Assembly (NCBI RefSeq): GCF_002812205.1 | Contig: NZ_NPEA01000007.1 | Coordinates: 124,001-188,000, forward strand | Reading direction: 5' to 3' | Origin: Leptospira neocaledonica | GTDB taxonomy: Bacteria > Spirochaetota > Leptospiria > Leptospirales > Leptospiraceae | DNA: 64,000 nucleotides | Part shown: positions 29,284-36,477 of the stretch, piece after piece | How positions within the stretch are numbered: position 1 is the stretch's first letter | Layout: every line of letters starts with the position of its first letter | Program-made: the position numbers and the translations under genes | Notes under the pieces: model-generated | What the model saw: the letters and a program-made list of their open reading frames with translations, nothing else | Told to the model about the DNA's origin: nothing | Databases searched by the model: none

Positions 29284-30323
29284 TAAAGTCCTCCTCTTTT
29301 CTTAGCTTTAATTATTAATACTTTGAAGTATTTCTGAGATTCTACTTCTTCGATCGATTCAAGGCTGAAACCGGTATGGTTCAACCAATCTGCGAGAAGT
29401 TCCGACTCGAATCCGAGCCATAAGTCGGCGAAATTATCGCGCATGATTTCTTGGTTATGCTTCTTTAGATCTACGATGATGAAAGTGCCATCGTCCTTTA
29501 GAACTTTATATATTTCCTTCATAGCTTGAGGTGGATTGGAAAGGTGATGGAGGACCATCGAAGCTACGACAGAATCTGCAGATTGAATCAAATTCCCCGG
29601 AAGAGTTTCAATCTCGGATGTGAGAAAATGGACTTGAGAATTATTTAAAAAGGCACTTTTCGCCTCTTTGATCATCTTCTCGGAAGAATCGATCCCGATA
29701 ACTTCCTGACTCTTCATCAACAAGTAAGGGATTAAACCACCGGGACCACATCCAAGGTCTAAGATCCGACGAGAATGTTCCGGAAGTAAATCCAAGATCT
29801 TATTCCTATACAGAACCGGATCAAGAACATCGCTCTGCACGCTTTCCCAATTTTGGGCAACATCATCGAAGTATTTTGATCTTTTCAGATCTCTTTGTCT
29901 GAGAATATCTTTCGTCTTAACTAAGTCTTGTTCCGAATAAGGAAGACTCTTTTCAAAATTCAGAAGAAGCGTATGAAATTTGGCAGAAAAATCTTGCGAA
30001 TCTTCATTCGAAACCGTAGGGCTATAATATACCCAAGAGCCTTCACGTTGAGATGTCAGAAATCCAGCATCTGCCAGAATCTTTAGATGTCTAGAAATCC
30101 TAGATTGGCCCATGTCCAAGACTTCCGTTATTTCCTGAACATTAAGAGGTGCAACGGAAAGTATCCGAAGAACCCGAATGCGAGTTTCATCTGATAATGC
30201 TTTTATCGCGAGTAGAATATCTCGATCCTGAAGGGCTCCTTTTGCTGTAGAAGGAGTAACGACAATTGAATCTGGGTAAGTTTCGACAGATTCTCTTTCT
30301 AAAGACATATCCTTTAGCGACAT
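29283..30323 (-). CDS. ArsR-family regulator fused to SAM-dependent methyltransferase (SahR-like)
   Basis: A 346-residue two-domain protein using ATG 30323 ([15 protein letters not shown]). This start is supported by AGAAGG nine bases upstream; a GTG start at 30341 would add six residues. Residues about 35-100 are a winged helix of ArsR type ([32 protein letters not shown]). Residues about 160-300 are a class I methyltransferase with [11 protein letters not shown] and SMVLHHL. The architecture and its place ahead of ahcY and metH match SahR-type regulators of the methionine cycle in Proteobacteria, which respond to S-adenosylhomocysteine. A perfect palindrome lies just upstream (30347-30362), the likely operator. 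Effector and autoregulation are inference. Confidence 0.88.
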   Translation of the reverse strand: MSLKDMSLERESVETYPDSIVVTPSTAKGALQDRDILLAIKALSDETRIRVLRILSVAPLNVQEITEVLDMGQSRISRHLKILADAGFLTSQREGSWVYYSPTVSNEDSQDFSAKFHTLLLNFEKSLPYSEQDLVKTKDILRQRDLKRSKYFDDVAQNWESVQSDVLDPVLYRNKILDLLPEHSRRILDLGCGPGGLIPYLLMKSQEVIGIDSSEKMIKEAKSAFLNNSQVHFLTSEIETLPGNLIQSADSVVASMVLHHLSNPPQAMKEIYKVLKDDGTFIIVDLKKHNQEIMRDNFADLWLGFESELLADWLNHTGFSLESIEEVESQKYFKVLIIKAKKRGGL

Positions 30324-30346
30324 TTTCCAGACCCTTCTCACAAGAT

Positions 30347-30362
30347 ATCAAGATATCTTGAT
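30347..30362. promoter_or_regulatory. Perfect 16-bp palindrome, candidate operator of the SAM-cycle operon
   Basis: ATCAAGATATCTTGAT is a perfect dyad, 24 bp before the regulator ATG. The upstream ATATC/GATAT half-sites are extended by a further AAGATATC. The position and symmetry fit binding of an ArsR-type dimer for autoregulation of regulator-ahcY-fdx-metH. No equally perfect copy was noticed elsewhere in the window. Confidence 0.7.
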
Positions 30363-30432
30363 TTCTTCAAGCAAAAATTGGCCCTCCTACGGAGATAATT
30401 ATGTCTTATAATTGGCCATTAAAACGTGAAGG

Positions 30433-30981
30433 TTAGGTCCAATTGGGCGATCCTCTTTTAAGAGTAAATTGCCGAGGCCATCCTACTAAAATGATCAAAA
30501 CTTCTCTAGTCTCTAAATTCAAAATACGACGAATATCTATAATTCTTGAAGTCGGAGGTTTTCGATTCCTCCAAAAGTGAGAAAGAATTCTTTCATCCAC
30601 TTGAAGAAAGTCCCAATGGATCATTAACACAATTATATAATTCATCGAGACGCCGTGCGCAAGGGCCACATTTCTCAGTTCTTGGTAATGTTCTTCTTGG
30701 GGACGATAACTGTGACGAACCAAATTCTGACCTTTCGCCTGAAAAGAAGTTCTAAGCGGGTTTCTTCCAATGTATCTCTGGGATTGAAGCAACAGGCCGT
30801 ATTTCTCCTGTAGTCGTCTCAAATATAGAGGAAAATTTCGCTTACAGTCGATAGGAACTTTTCTCCAGAGCCTATCTGGAATCAATGCCGTAGAAGGATA
30901 AGGATTCTTAACGATCCTTGCTTTTCGTTTGAGGTTCTCATTTTGGAAAACGGTAGAGTTCATACTCTTCGCGTTTCCCAA
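30433..30981 (-). CDS. DUF1564 family protein (leptospiral paralogous family)
   Basis: A 182-residue protein with the features I associate with DUF1564: LIPDRLWRKVP near the start, FPLYLRRLQEKYGLLLQSQRYIGRN in the middle, then GQNLVRHSYRPQEEHYQELRNVALAHGVSMNYIIVL. DUF1564 proteins are numerous paralogues known mainly from Leptospira, with no assigned function; the RPxExxxxELxxxAxxHGVS helix is reminiscent of a ribbon-helix-helix or HTH protein, so DNA binding is plausible. It lies between the SAM-cycle operon and a repeat copy (31014-31028). Such families are often near mobile or variable regions. Confidence 0.8.
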   Translation of the reverse strand: MGNAKSMNSTVFQNENLKRKARIVKNPYPSTALIPDRLWRKVPIDCKRNFPLYLRRLQEKYGLLLQSQRYIGRNPLRTSFQAKGQNLVRHSYRPQEEHYQELRNVALAHGVSMNYIIVLMIHWDFLQVDERILSHFWRNRKPPTSRIIDIRRILNLETREVLIILVGWPRQFTLKRGSPNWT

Positions 30982-31013
30982 ATTTGAGCTAGTGCGGGAG
31001 GATTTTTTTGTTT

Positions 31014-31028
31014 GTCGAAGTTACTACA
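31014..31028 (-). repeat. Single copy of the dispersed element between DUF1564 and FecR genes
   Basis: GTCGAAGTTACTACA is the exact reverse complement of the consensus. It lies 33 bp upstream of the DUF1564 start and 12 bp before the FecR stop (both minus strand), preceded by a poly-T run. It might be in the 3' UTR of the FecR gene. Confidence 0.8.
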
Positions 31029-31039
31029 GCAAGATAAAA

Positions 31040-31774
31040 CTATATATCCTGCTTAGTTTGATTTAATAATTCCTGATTCTGAAGTTTTTGATCTCGAAGA
31101 ATCTTATAATTTTCTTCCATGATCTTCTTAAAGCCATCTAGAATCTTCATTTTTTCGCGCATAAATTCTTCTAGTGGCTGTTTCAAAAGACCTTGAGGAG
31201 ATACTACAGCTTCCTCATCTCGTTTTAAAGGGAAACTTTTTCCGTTTTCTGTAGTAACTCCGACTTCTCCTTCCTTAACGAAGATCCCATTGGGCACATC
31301 AGAATCTTCATTATCAGGACTTTCTTTGCGTTGAGCCTCGCTTTCTTCGCAAACTACAAATTGTGTCCCTCGAACACCAGCATTGTAAGAAGGCGCAGTG
31401 ATCGTAAAATCTTCTTTCTTAGATCCCTTATCTACACGAGCAAATACCTTACCAGAAACGAGTTCTAATTTTGATTTATTTGTCTTTTTGTCGGAACTTA
31501 GTTCTGCAATCTTAACTTTTGTAAAAGCTGCAATGCGAATAACAACTGAAGGACCAATCTGAAGATCGACTTTTCCATCCTTCGTTTCAAGTTCGTCCTG
31601 CTTTTTTAAGATAGAATTCTTCTTGAGGTTTACCTTTTTCCCATCCTGGGTTCCGGAAACGTCACCTACAACAAATAGCACGATCGCAATTTCTTCTTCT
31701 GCGAAAATCGAAGATGGTAATGCAACTAAAATAGAGAAAATGGCGAAGGCAAATACAAGTGCTCGGTATTTCAT
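31040..31774 (-). CDS. Exported FecR-domain protein
   Basis: A 244-residue protein with a signal peptide (MKYRALVFAFAIFSILVALPSSIFA) and a FecR beta-structure domain (about 35-200): VGDVSGTQDGKKVNLKKNSILKKQDELETKDGKVDLQIG, FTITAPSYNAGVRGTQFVV. The FecR core G-V-R-G-T-Q-F is present. It then ends in a charged coiled coil (MREKMKILDGFKKIMEENYKILRDQKLQNQELL). In contrast with classic FecR it is not next to an ECF sigma gene and has no cytoplasmic anti-sigma part, so it likely acts as an envelope-exposed FecR-like protein of another kind. It is downstream of the DNA methyltransferase gene. Confidence 0.8.
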   Translation of the reverse strand: MKYRALVFAFAIFSILVALPSSIFAEEEIAIVLFVVGDVSGTQDGKKVNLKKNSILKKQDELETKDGKVDLQIGPSVVIRIAAFTKVKIAELSSDKKTNKSKLELVSGKVFARVDKGSKKEDFTITAPSYNAGVRGTQFVVCEESEAQRKESPDNEDSDVPNGIFVKEGEVGVTTENGKSFPLKRDEEAVVSPQGLLKQPLEEFMREKMKILDGFKKIMEENYKILRDQKLQNQELLNQTKQDI

Positions 31775-31859
31775 GCGAGGGTTTCCTATAACACTAATTT
31801 ATTCAATAAAAACTGTAGTAGGATCTACTAGATCCATTATAATAGCAACAATTTGAAAC

Positions 31860-32942
31860 TTACTTTTTGGAAGAATTTTGCAGATTATATCGGGAATAAT
31901 TAGCTTTCAAGGAGAAATGTTCACTTTCGTATGAAGAATCTACCAATTCGAAGGTCAATTCTGTCTCTTGAGAAGTGATTACTGGAAATCCATAGTATTT
32001 GTTCTTATGTGCAATCTCTTTCTTCTGCTTCTTCCTATCCAAAATGAAGTCAAGGTGACTTTGTAATCTGTTTTGTAGTATCTTCGACGAAACATTCACT
32101 GCGCCAAGAAGCTTCTTTTTAGCAATTTCAAGAATTCCCTGATCTACATCGTATCCAATACTATTTCTGGAAGAGAGAAGAGCCGCTAATGATGTAGTTC
32201 CCGTCCCTAAAAATGGATCTAAGACGGCATCACCCTTTATAGAAAACATATTCACTAATCTGTAGGCAAAATCCAGAGGGAATGCAGCCGTCCTTTCCCG
32301 CGAAGCTCCTACATCCTTAAAAATCTGCCTTTCTCCCTTTAGATCCCAGACATCAGAGAACCAGACATTTCTTTCTTCCCAAAAAAAGGCGCTATTTCGT
32401 CGGATCTCCGTCTCAGATTTAGAATACTTCCTAAGTCCGCCTTTTCGAAGGACCAAAATATACTCATGCTCGTAGGTAACATATGCCCCGACCGGAAACA
32501 TTCCGGACCCCATAAACTTGGTTGGAGAATTGGTCTGTTTTCTCCACAAGATATCAGGCAATGAACTAAAGCCGAAGTTACGACAAGCCTGTAAAATCCG
32601 AGAATGATTCGAAAATAAACCGAATTCGCCTCCAATACTTCGAGTGGCATCGCCTATGTTCACAAGTAGGATCCCACCCTCTTTCAAAACGCGGAAGCAT
32701 TCTCTCCAGACCTTATCCAGCTGTAAATGCATTGCCTCGAAGGCTTCATTTCCTAAATTTTTGGTAAGGGCATTCTTGGTGTTTTTATCCCAACTTTTGA
32801 AAAGATTATCCCACATTTCTACCATAGGATAAGGAGGTGAAGTTAATATGAGGTTAACGCTTTCATCCGAAAGCTCATCCATTTTTCTCGAATCGGAATT
32901 ATATAATATATGAGAAGTTTCCGGAACGAGTATATCCTTCAT
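31860..32942 (-). CDS. Orphan site-specific DNA methyltransferase (beta-class, TSPPY)
   Basis: A 360-residue protein with the order of a beta-class methyltransferase: motif IV TSPPY at residues 34-38, a recognition region, then the AdoMet motif DPFLGTGTT near residue 243 and a GYDVDQ continuation. S/T-PPY suggests N4-cytosine modification, though N6-adenine beta enzymes (DPPY) are close relatives. No restriction endonuclease gene is adjacent, so it may be a regulatory or solitary methylase. A dispersed element (32074-32088) lies in its C-terminal coding region. The start ATG 32942 (MKDILVPETSHI) leaves about 30 residues before motif IV, so the protein is complete. Confidence 0.85.
   Translation of the reverse strand: MKDILVPETSHILYNSDSRKMDELSDESVNLILTSPPYPMVEMWDNLFKSWDKNTKNALTKNLGNEAFEAMHLQLDKVWRECFRVLKEGGILLVNIGDATRSIGGEFGLFSNHSRILQACRNFGFSSLPDILWRKQTNSPTKFMGSGMFPVGAYVTYEHEYILVLRKGGLRKYSKSETEIRRNSAFFWEERNVWFSDVWDLKGERQIFKDVGASRERTAAFPLDFAYRLVNMFSIKGDAVLDPFLGTGTTSLAALLSSRNSIGYDVDQGILEIAKKKLLGAVNVSSKILQNRLQSHLDFILDRKKQKKEIAHKNKYYGFPVITSQETELTFELVDSSYESEHFSLKANYSRYNLQNSSKK
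32074..32088 (+). repeat. Variant dispersed-element copy within the DNA methyltransferase
   Basis: TGTAGTATCTTCGAC differs from the consensus by one base (A to T at position 8) and codes for SSKILQ in the C-terminal region of the methyltransferase, where conservation is expected to be weak. Same variant as at 39346-39360 and the complement at 35558-35573. It may be chance, but the match length makes this less likely. Confidence 0.55.
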
Positions 32943-33008
32943 ACACGTTCCGCATGTTTCAAGAGCGGCCTAAATTGGCTATTCAAATTTAGAAAACTAA
33001 AATAAGAA

Positions 33009-33031
33009 GTCGGATAAGTCGAAGATCCGAC
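33009..33031 (-). terminator. Intrinsic terminator of the sigma/FecR/membrane-protein operon
   Basis: On the minus strand GTCGGAT pairs with ATCCGAC around a 9-nt loop (CTTCGACTT), followed by TTCTTATTTT. It lies 13 bp after the stop of the minus gene 33044-33607, a good match to a Rho-independent terminator. Confidence 0.7.
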
Positions 33032-33043
33032 AAAAACCGAGCC

Positions 33044-33607
33044 TCAATTCTTTTTGCCATGGATCTTTTTGTCGATCAACTCATTCAGAAGATCGGCCAG
33101 ATCTTGAAATTCATCCCCACTTCGGATCCGGATCTTATCTACGTCTTTGCCTTCCAGTAGTAGCTTTAGATTCTTCTTAATATTATAGATTGGTCCGGCC
33201 ATTTTATGGGAATAGACCAAGACAAATATCGCAGAAAGAAGAAGATACAACAGAGAGAATAGTAAAATTCCTTTAAATTGGATCGTAAACAGATCCAGAC
33301 CATGATCGTAATCAGGAAGAGTGAGCTCTTTTTCGACGAACTTGTCCTTCTCTTCTCCATTAACAATCTCAAATCCCTTTTGATAGACTTTAACAGTGTC
33401 TTCGCGAAGCCTGAAAACCACTCCCTTGTCGTACTTGGTAGAATGGATCCAAAATAAAAACCCAAGAGTAAGCAGTAACCCGAAGATGAACAATAAGGAA
33501 AAATTTAAGAAGAACCTTAATTGAAAGTCTTTGTCGATCAGATAATTGGCAAGATGTCTTTTATAACGAGGGGTTTTTACGGAGGGGTTTGCTGTTTCTT
33601 CAGACAT
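33044..33607 (-). CDS. Two-helix membrane protein with HAMP-like region
   Basis: A 187-residue protein when started at ATG 33607 (MSEETANPSVKTP; the frame opens upstream at 33652 but the better start, with GAAGG 13 bases ahead, is 33607). Helix one is about residues 30-52 (FFLNFSLLFIFGLLLTLGFLFWI), then a periplasmic domain of about 65 residues, helix two at about 115-135 and a cytoplasmic HAMP-like ending (MAGPIYNIKKNLKLLLEGKDVDKIRIRSGDEFQDLADLLNELI). The protein lacks a following kinase or methyl-accepting domain, so it is a stand-alone HAMP transmitter. It follows the ECF sigma and FecR genes on the same strand, suggesting an envelope-stress sensing unit. Confidence 0.7.
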   Translation of the reverse strand: MSEETANPSVKTPRYKRHLANYLIDKDFQLRFFLNFSLLFIFGLLLTLGFLFWIHSTKYDKGVVFRLREDTVKVYQKGFEIVNGEEKDKFVEKELTLPDYDHGLDLFTIQFKGILLFSLLYLLLSAIFVLVYSHKMAGPIYNIKKNLKLLLEGKDVDKIRIRSGDEFQDLADLLNELIDKKIHGKKN

Positions 33608-33670
33608 GGGAATTAGCCTTCTTTGGTAGAATTTCTTTAAAATTCTCCACATGTCAAAAATAATTCGTTT

Positions 33671-34699
33671 TTAACGAAGTTGAATCACCTCCATTACCGA
33701 ATCTCTTTGGATTTTTATCTCCTTTTCAAGAGTTTGTAAATACATAAAATTATCGTCCATATCGACGATAACACCTTCTAACGTCTCACCATTGGAAAGT
33801 ATTACCCTCTCCAATCTTTGGTATTCGTTAAATAGGTCATCCTTATTGGAAAAAGATTTTTCGGAATTTCTAGGAATCTCATCCACATGAAGTTCTGAAA
33901 ATTTAAATCCGAGGTCTTTTTGCTCTGCAGAAGAAAGGAAAGTACGCTGGAATCCTTTTGCTTCTAAGCGGATTTTTTGACCAGGCTCCAAAACTTGCTC
34001 TCCGCGGTTCGGTTCGTTGCTACTTTTTGCAGCCACTCTCCCCTCTAGAACGGATACGATTGTTCCGTCTTTAGGACTTTCTTTAACTTCGAATTTTGTT
34101 CCTCTGACTTCTACCAAGCCTGTTTCTGTCATAATCTTAAATTCATCCTTTTTCAGGTTCTTATGCAGATGAACTAAGATGCTTCCATTACGGAGTCGGA
34201 AAGATTGTTTTCCTTCTTTCATGATCTCGAGTTCTGTAGATTCTTCTAAGACCATACCTTCTCCCTTAGCAATGTTTAAGAAAAGTTTAGATCCAGGTTC
34301 TGTCTTTAGAATCTGACCGGAACCTACAGATTCGCCTTCAGTTAACGCTAAAAGTTTTTCGGAATCAGAGGAGAATAAGTATCCTTTTCCAATAATTTTA
34401 GTCACGGATATTGCAAGTTCATCCTTGACGGGGGAAACTTTAGGGGTTTGTAATATAAGAAAACTGAATGCTCCGATCAATATCGCAGCCGCAGAAGCAA
34501 GAGAGTATAATAACGGTTTTTTAAATGTGATAACTTTAGAAGTTTGTGCTTTTTCGTAAATTTCTTCGAAGGAGATATTTGGAGGTGCAGAAGCCCAAGA
34601 TTTGGAAAGCATACTGGACAATTTTTCGATAGAAGAACTGTATTCATTCTTCTCCCCTTCGACCGCCTTCCTTATTTTATGTTCGAAATTTTCGTCCAT
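33671..34699 (-). CDS. FecR-domain anti-sigma-type protein with C-terminal SH3-like/Sm-like tail
   Basis: A 342-residue protein from ATG 34699 (MDENFEHKIRKAVEGEK; AAGGGA in a good position just upstream, while a TTG at 34711 is less likely). Residues about 1-65 are a cytoplasmic helical segment, about 68-88 a membrane helix (LLYSLASAAAILIGAFSFLIL), and about 100-265 the FecR domain including TETGLVEVRGTKFEVKE. The C-terminal 50 residues (RVILSNGETLEGVIVDMDDNFMYLQTLEKEIKIQ) resemble a small beta-barrel that I have not seen in classic FecR. It sits 27 bp after the ECF sigma gene. It may inhibit the sigma factor, although no TonB receptor lies nearby. Function is inferred from family and order. 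Confidence 0.75.
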   Translation of the reverse strand: MDENFEHKIRKAVEGEKNEYSSSIEKLSSMLSKSWASAPPNISFEEIYEKAQTSKVITFKKPLLYSLASAAAILIGAFSFLILQTPKVSPVKDELAISVTKIIGKGYLFSSDSEKLLALTEGESVGSGQILKTEPGSKLFLNIAKGEGMVLEESTELEIMKEGKQSFRLRNGSILVHLHKNLKKDEFKIMTETGLVEVRGTKFEVKESPKDGTIVSVLEGRVAAKSSNEPNRGEQVLEPGQKIRLEAKGFQRTFLSSAEQKDLGFKFSELHVDEIPRNSEKSFSNKDDLFNEYQRLERVILSNGETLEGVIVDMDDNFMYLQTLEKEIKIQRDSVMEVIQLR

Positions 34700-34726
34700 T
34701 CTTCCCTTCAAGAGCCTTTTTCCGTA

Positions 34727-35251
34727 TTATTCCATCGGCAGAATTTGTTTATTTTTTGCAATCTCTACGAGCTTTCCAGTCGCCTTGACGACTAATCTGG
34801 ATGCAGTTGCAACCGAGATCCCCATAATATCTGCAATATCAGCCAACGTGTATTTTTCTATATTCTTTAATACTAAAGCGTATCTTTCTCCTTCTTCTAA
34901 ATCATCCAGACAATCCATCAATCTGGATTCCAAGTCGGAAAGTTCGGTCTTTCTTACAAAACTTTGTCCTTCTTCCCGATAACTTCCCATATCGTCCGTT
35001 CCGGATTCTTTCACCGTGGAGAACTTCTTGGCATAGTTAATCGATCGATTTCTTGCGATCGTATATAACAGCTTTAAGGCTTGTTCTTTGTTTAAGTCGG
35101 AATTGGAATACTTCTTAAAAAAATTAAGAAACGTATCCTGCATTAGATCAGAGGCAATTTCCGGATTTCCGGTATACTTATACAAGAAATCAAAAATTCT
35201 CCCGTTGGATTCCCGATACAGGGTTTCCATAAAATCTTTTCGGGATGCCAT
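34727..35251 (-). CDS. ECF-type RNA polymerase sigma factor
   Basis: A 174-residue ECF sigma. Region 2 spans residues about 15-75 (GRIFDFLYKYTGNPEIASDLMQDTFLNFFKKY, then LLYTIARNRSINYAKK). Region 4 near the end (YALVLKNIEKYTLADIADIMGISVATASRLVVKATGKLVEIA) carries the HTH. It is the first gene of the three-gene minus-strand unit with FecR and a HAMP-like membrane protein. Promoter recognition of its own operon is likely; no -35/-10 was pinned down in the 439-bp upstream region. Confidence 0.9.
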   Translation of the reverse strand: MASRKDFMETLYRESNGRIFDFLYKYTGNPEIASDLMQDTFLNFFKKYSNSDLNKEQALKLLYTIARNRSINYAKKFSTVKESGTDDMGSYREEGQSFVRKTELSDLESRLMDCLDDLEEGERYALVLKNIEKYTLADIADIMGISVATASRLVVKATGKLVEIAKNKQILPME

Positions 35252-35690
35252 TACACAAAGATTCCAACTTGAAACGCTAATTCAAGTAATTTCCGACGGC
35301 TGTTCTAAACTATACCCTTTTCTCCTCTTCGCGAATGGGCTTTGATAGAATTAACATATCTGATTGGACTTTTTTACATGGATGAGAAAATTTTCTAGGA
35401 TCGTTTCATTTTTTTCTACTCTTTGATTTTGGGAATTTGAAGAAGTTTCACTCTGAATATTTGTTCGGCCCGAGTTCGGGGAGAAAGAGTTTCTGCAACC
35501 GGAATTTGGAGGGGGTTTTGTAGTAACTTCGACGGAGGATGAGTTACCTTTACTGCCGGTCGAAGATACTACAATCGGCCAAATTCGCCCTTCTTATTGG
35601 AGACATAATTTTTAAACCCGCAAATACTCCAGGTACTTCAAAATCGAACCGATAGAATTTGTATCCACCGGCATTAAGAACCCAGTTAGA
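35252..35690. other. Gene-free spacer between ECF sigma (minus) and a small exported-protein gene (plus)
   Basis: About 440 bp without a credible gene. It is AT-rich near the sigma start, holds one inverted pair of the dispersed element (35519-35573) and shows no convincing promoter. Both flanking genes point away from it, so both promoters should lie here. Confidence 0.6.
35519..35573. repeat. Inverted pair of the dispersed element (one mismatch)
   Basis: TGTAGTAACTTCGAC (35519-35533) faces GTCGAAGATACTACA (35559-35573) with 25 bp between. The second arm is the A-to-T variant of the first, so the pair could fold with one mismatch. It lies between divergent genes, unlike the copy pair at 23.5 kb, which separates convergent genes. 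Confidence 0.75.
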
Positions 35691-35999
35691 ATGAGTCGAC
35701 ATCTTCAAGTCCTAGCCTTTTTTGTAGTAACTTCGACCATCCTATACTCCCCCCTTCTCTATCCATCTCCAGAGGCCTCCTTCCAGAATGAAATTCCAGA
35801 ATCGAAACCCCTCTTAAGAGTACTACCCGCATTTAGAAAAGAAGAATGCGACTGGGCGATTCGCTGGGATGTTTGCCTTAGATGTGTTTCGAGTCGATAT
35901 AGATACGCACAACGGATCCATTTCTATCCATCCGGAGTGTATAGGGAACATGGATGTTATTCTGAGGAGAAGGGCTTCTTTTTGATAAAAGAAGATTAA
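35691..35999 (+). CDS. Small exported, cysteine-containing protein (dispersed element inside its signal sequence)
   Basis: A 102-residue ORF beginning MSRHLQVLAFFVVTSTILYSPL, a signal-like hydrophobic N-terminus of which VVTST is encoded by a dispersed-element copy (35723-35737). The mature part has four Cys residues (KEECDWAIRWDVCLRCVSSRYRYAQRIHFYPSGVYREHGCY). Clear coding pattern and a stem-loop (36015-36031) follow the stop, but there is no recognised family. The start ATG 35691 is the only one before the hydrophobic run. It may be a small secreted protein; I would not assign a function. Confidence 0.55.
   Translation: MSRHLQVLAFFVVTSTILYSPLLYPSPEASFQNEIPESKPLLRVLPAFRKEECDWAIRWDVCLRCVSSRYRYAQRIHFYPSGVYREHGCYSEEKGFFLIKED
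35723..35737 (+). repeat. Exact copy of the dispersed element within the coding start of the small exported protein
   Basis: TGTAGTAACTTCGAC, preceded by a poly-T run like several other copies, encodes part of the hydrophobic signal region. The signal peptide of this gene may therefore owe residues to the element. Confidence 0.75.
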
Positions 36000-36014
36000 G
36001 TGTAAACGGAAAGA

Positions 36015-36031
36015 GCCGGAGATTATCCGGC
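36015..36031. terminator. Bidirectional stem-loop between convergent small genes
   Basis: GCCGGA-GATTA-TCCGGC is a perfect 6-bp stem with a 5-nt loop, 15 bp after the plus gene stop and 15 bp before the minus gene stop. On the minus strand it is followed by TCTTTCCGTTT, so the better fit is a terminator for the lipoprotein gene. Confidence 0.6.
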
Positions 36032-36046
36032 CCTTGTCATTGGAAA

Positions 36047-36325
36047 TTACTTCTTACAAGTAGCGAGAGCTGCAAGTGTTTTAGAAGATTTTAAACAAGT
36101 AAGATCATATTTACCAGTCATACACTCTTTAAGTAGATGAGAAGAAATTTGACCTTGCATCGCTTTCAATTTTTCAGTCTGCTCTGGAGTTTGACCAACA
36201 GCAAGATTGGAAATCAATTCGTTTACAACTGGATCACATTCTGCTTGGCTCACTTTCGCTCCGCCGCAAGAAATAAGACCTGCAAAAATTAGAATCGTAA
36301 GGATCGAAAAAAACGTGTTTTTCAT
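36047..36325 (-). CDS. Small lipoprotein
   Basis: A 92-residue product from ATG 36325 with AGAGG eight bases upstream. The frame extends to 36388 but the start at 36325 gives a proper lipoprotein signal: MKNTFFSILTILIFAGLISC with the lipidated Cys in a LISC lipobox. The mature part has further Cys residues (ECDPVV, LLKECMTGK, LTCLKSS, ATCKK) that may form two disulfides. It belongs to the type of small helical, Cys-rich leptospiral lipoproteins. The function is unknown. Confidence 0.75.
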   Translation of the reverse strand: MKNTFFSILTILIFAGLISCGGAKVSQAECDPVVNELISNLAVGQTPEQTEKLKAMQGQISSHLLKECMTGKYDLTCLKSSKTLAALATCKK

Positions 36326-36477
36326 GCAAAGACCTCTGCGAATTTTTAATTCTATGTCGCTAATATTAGCCCGAGTCGAATCTCTCACTATTATAAAATC
36401 GAAATTTCCAAAACCTTGGAGAACTCCGACAGTTTAACGACGAAGGCCATTCTAATCATTCCCACCTATTAGAAAAG

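Noticed and set aside
29283..30362. SAM riboswitch ahead of ahcY or metH
   Set aside because: No long leader is present; the first gene is a regulator and the upstream 110 bp has a protein-type palindrome instead.
32572..32586. Further repeat copy GCCGAAGTTACGACA in the DNA methyltransferase
   Set aside because: Three differences from the consensus, coding context sufficient to explain it. A similar near-match at 40312-40326 in the MFS gene was rejected for the same reason.
31860..33607. Restriction-modification system around the methyltransferase
   Set aside because: The neighbours are FecR and a HAMP-like protein; no endonuclease or specificity subunit is present.
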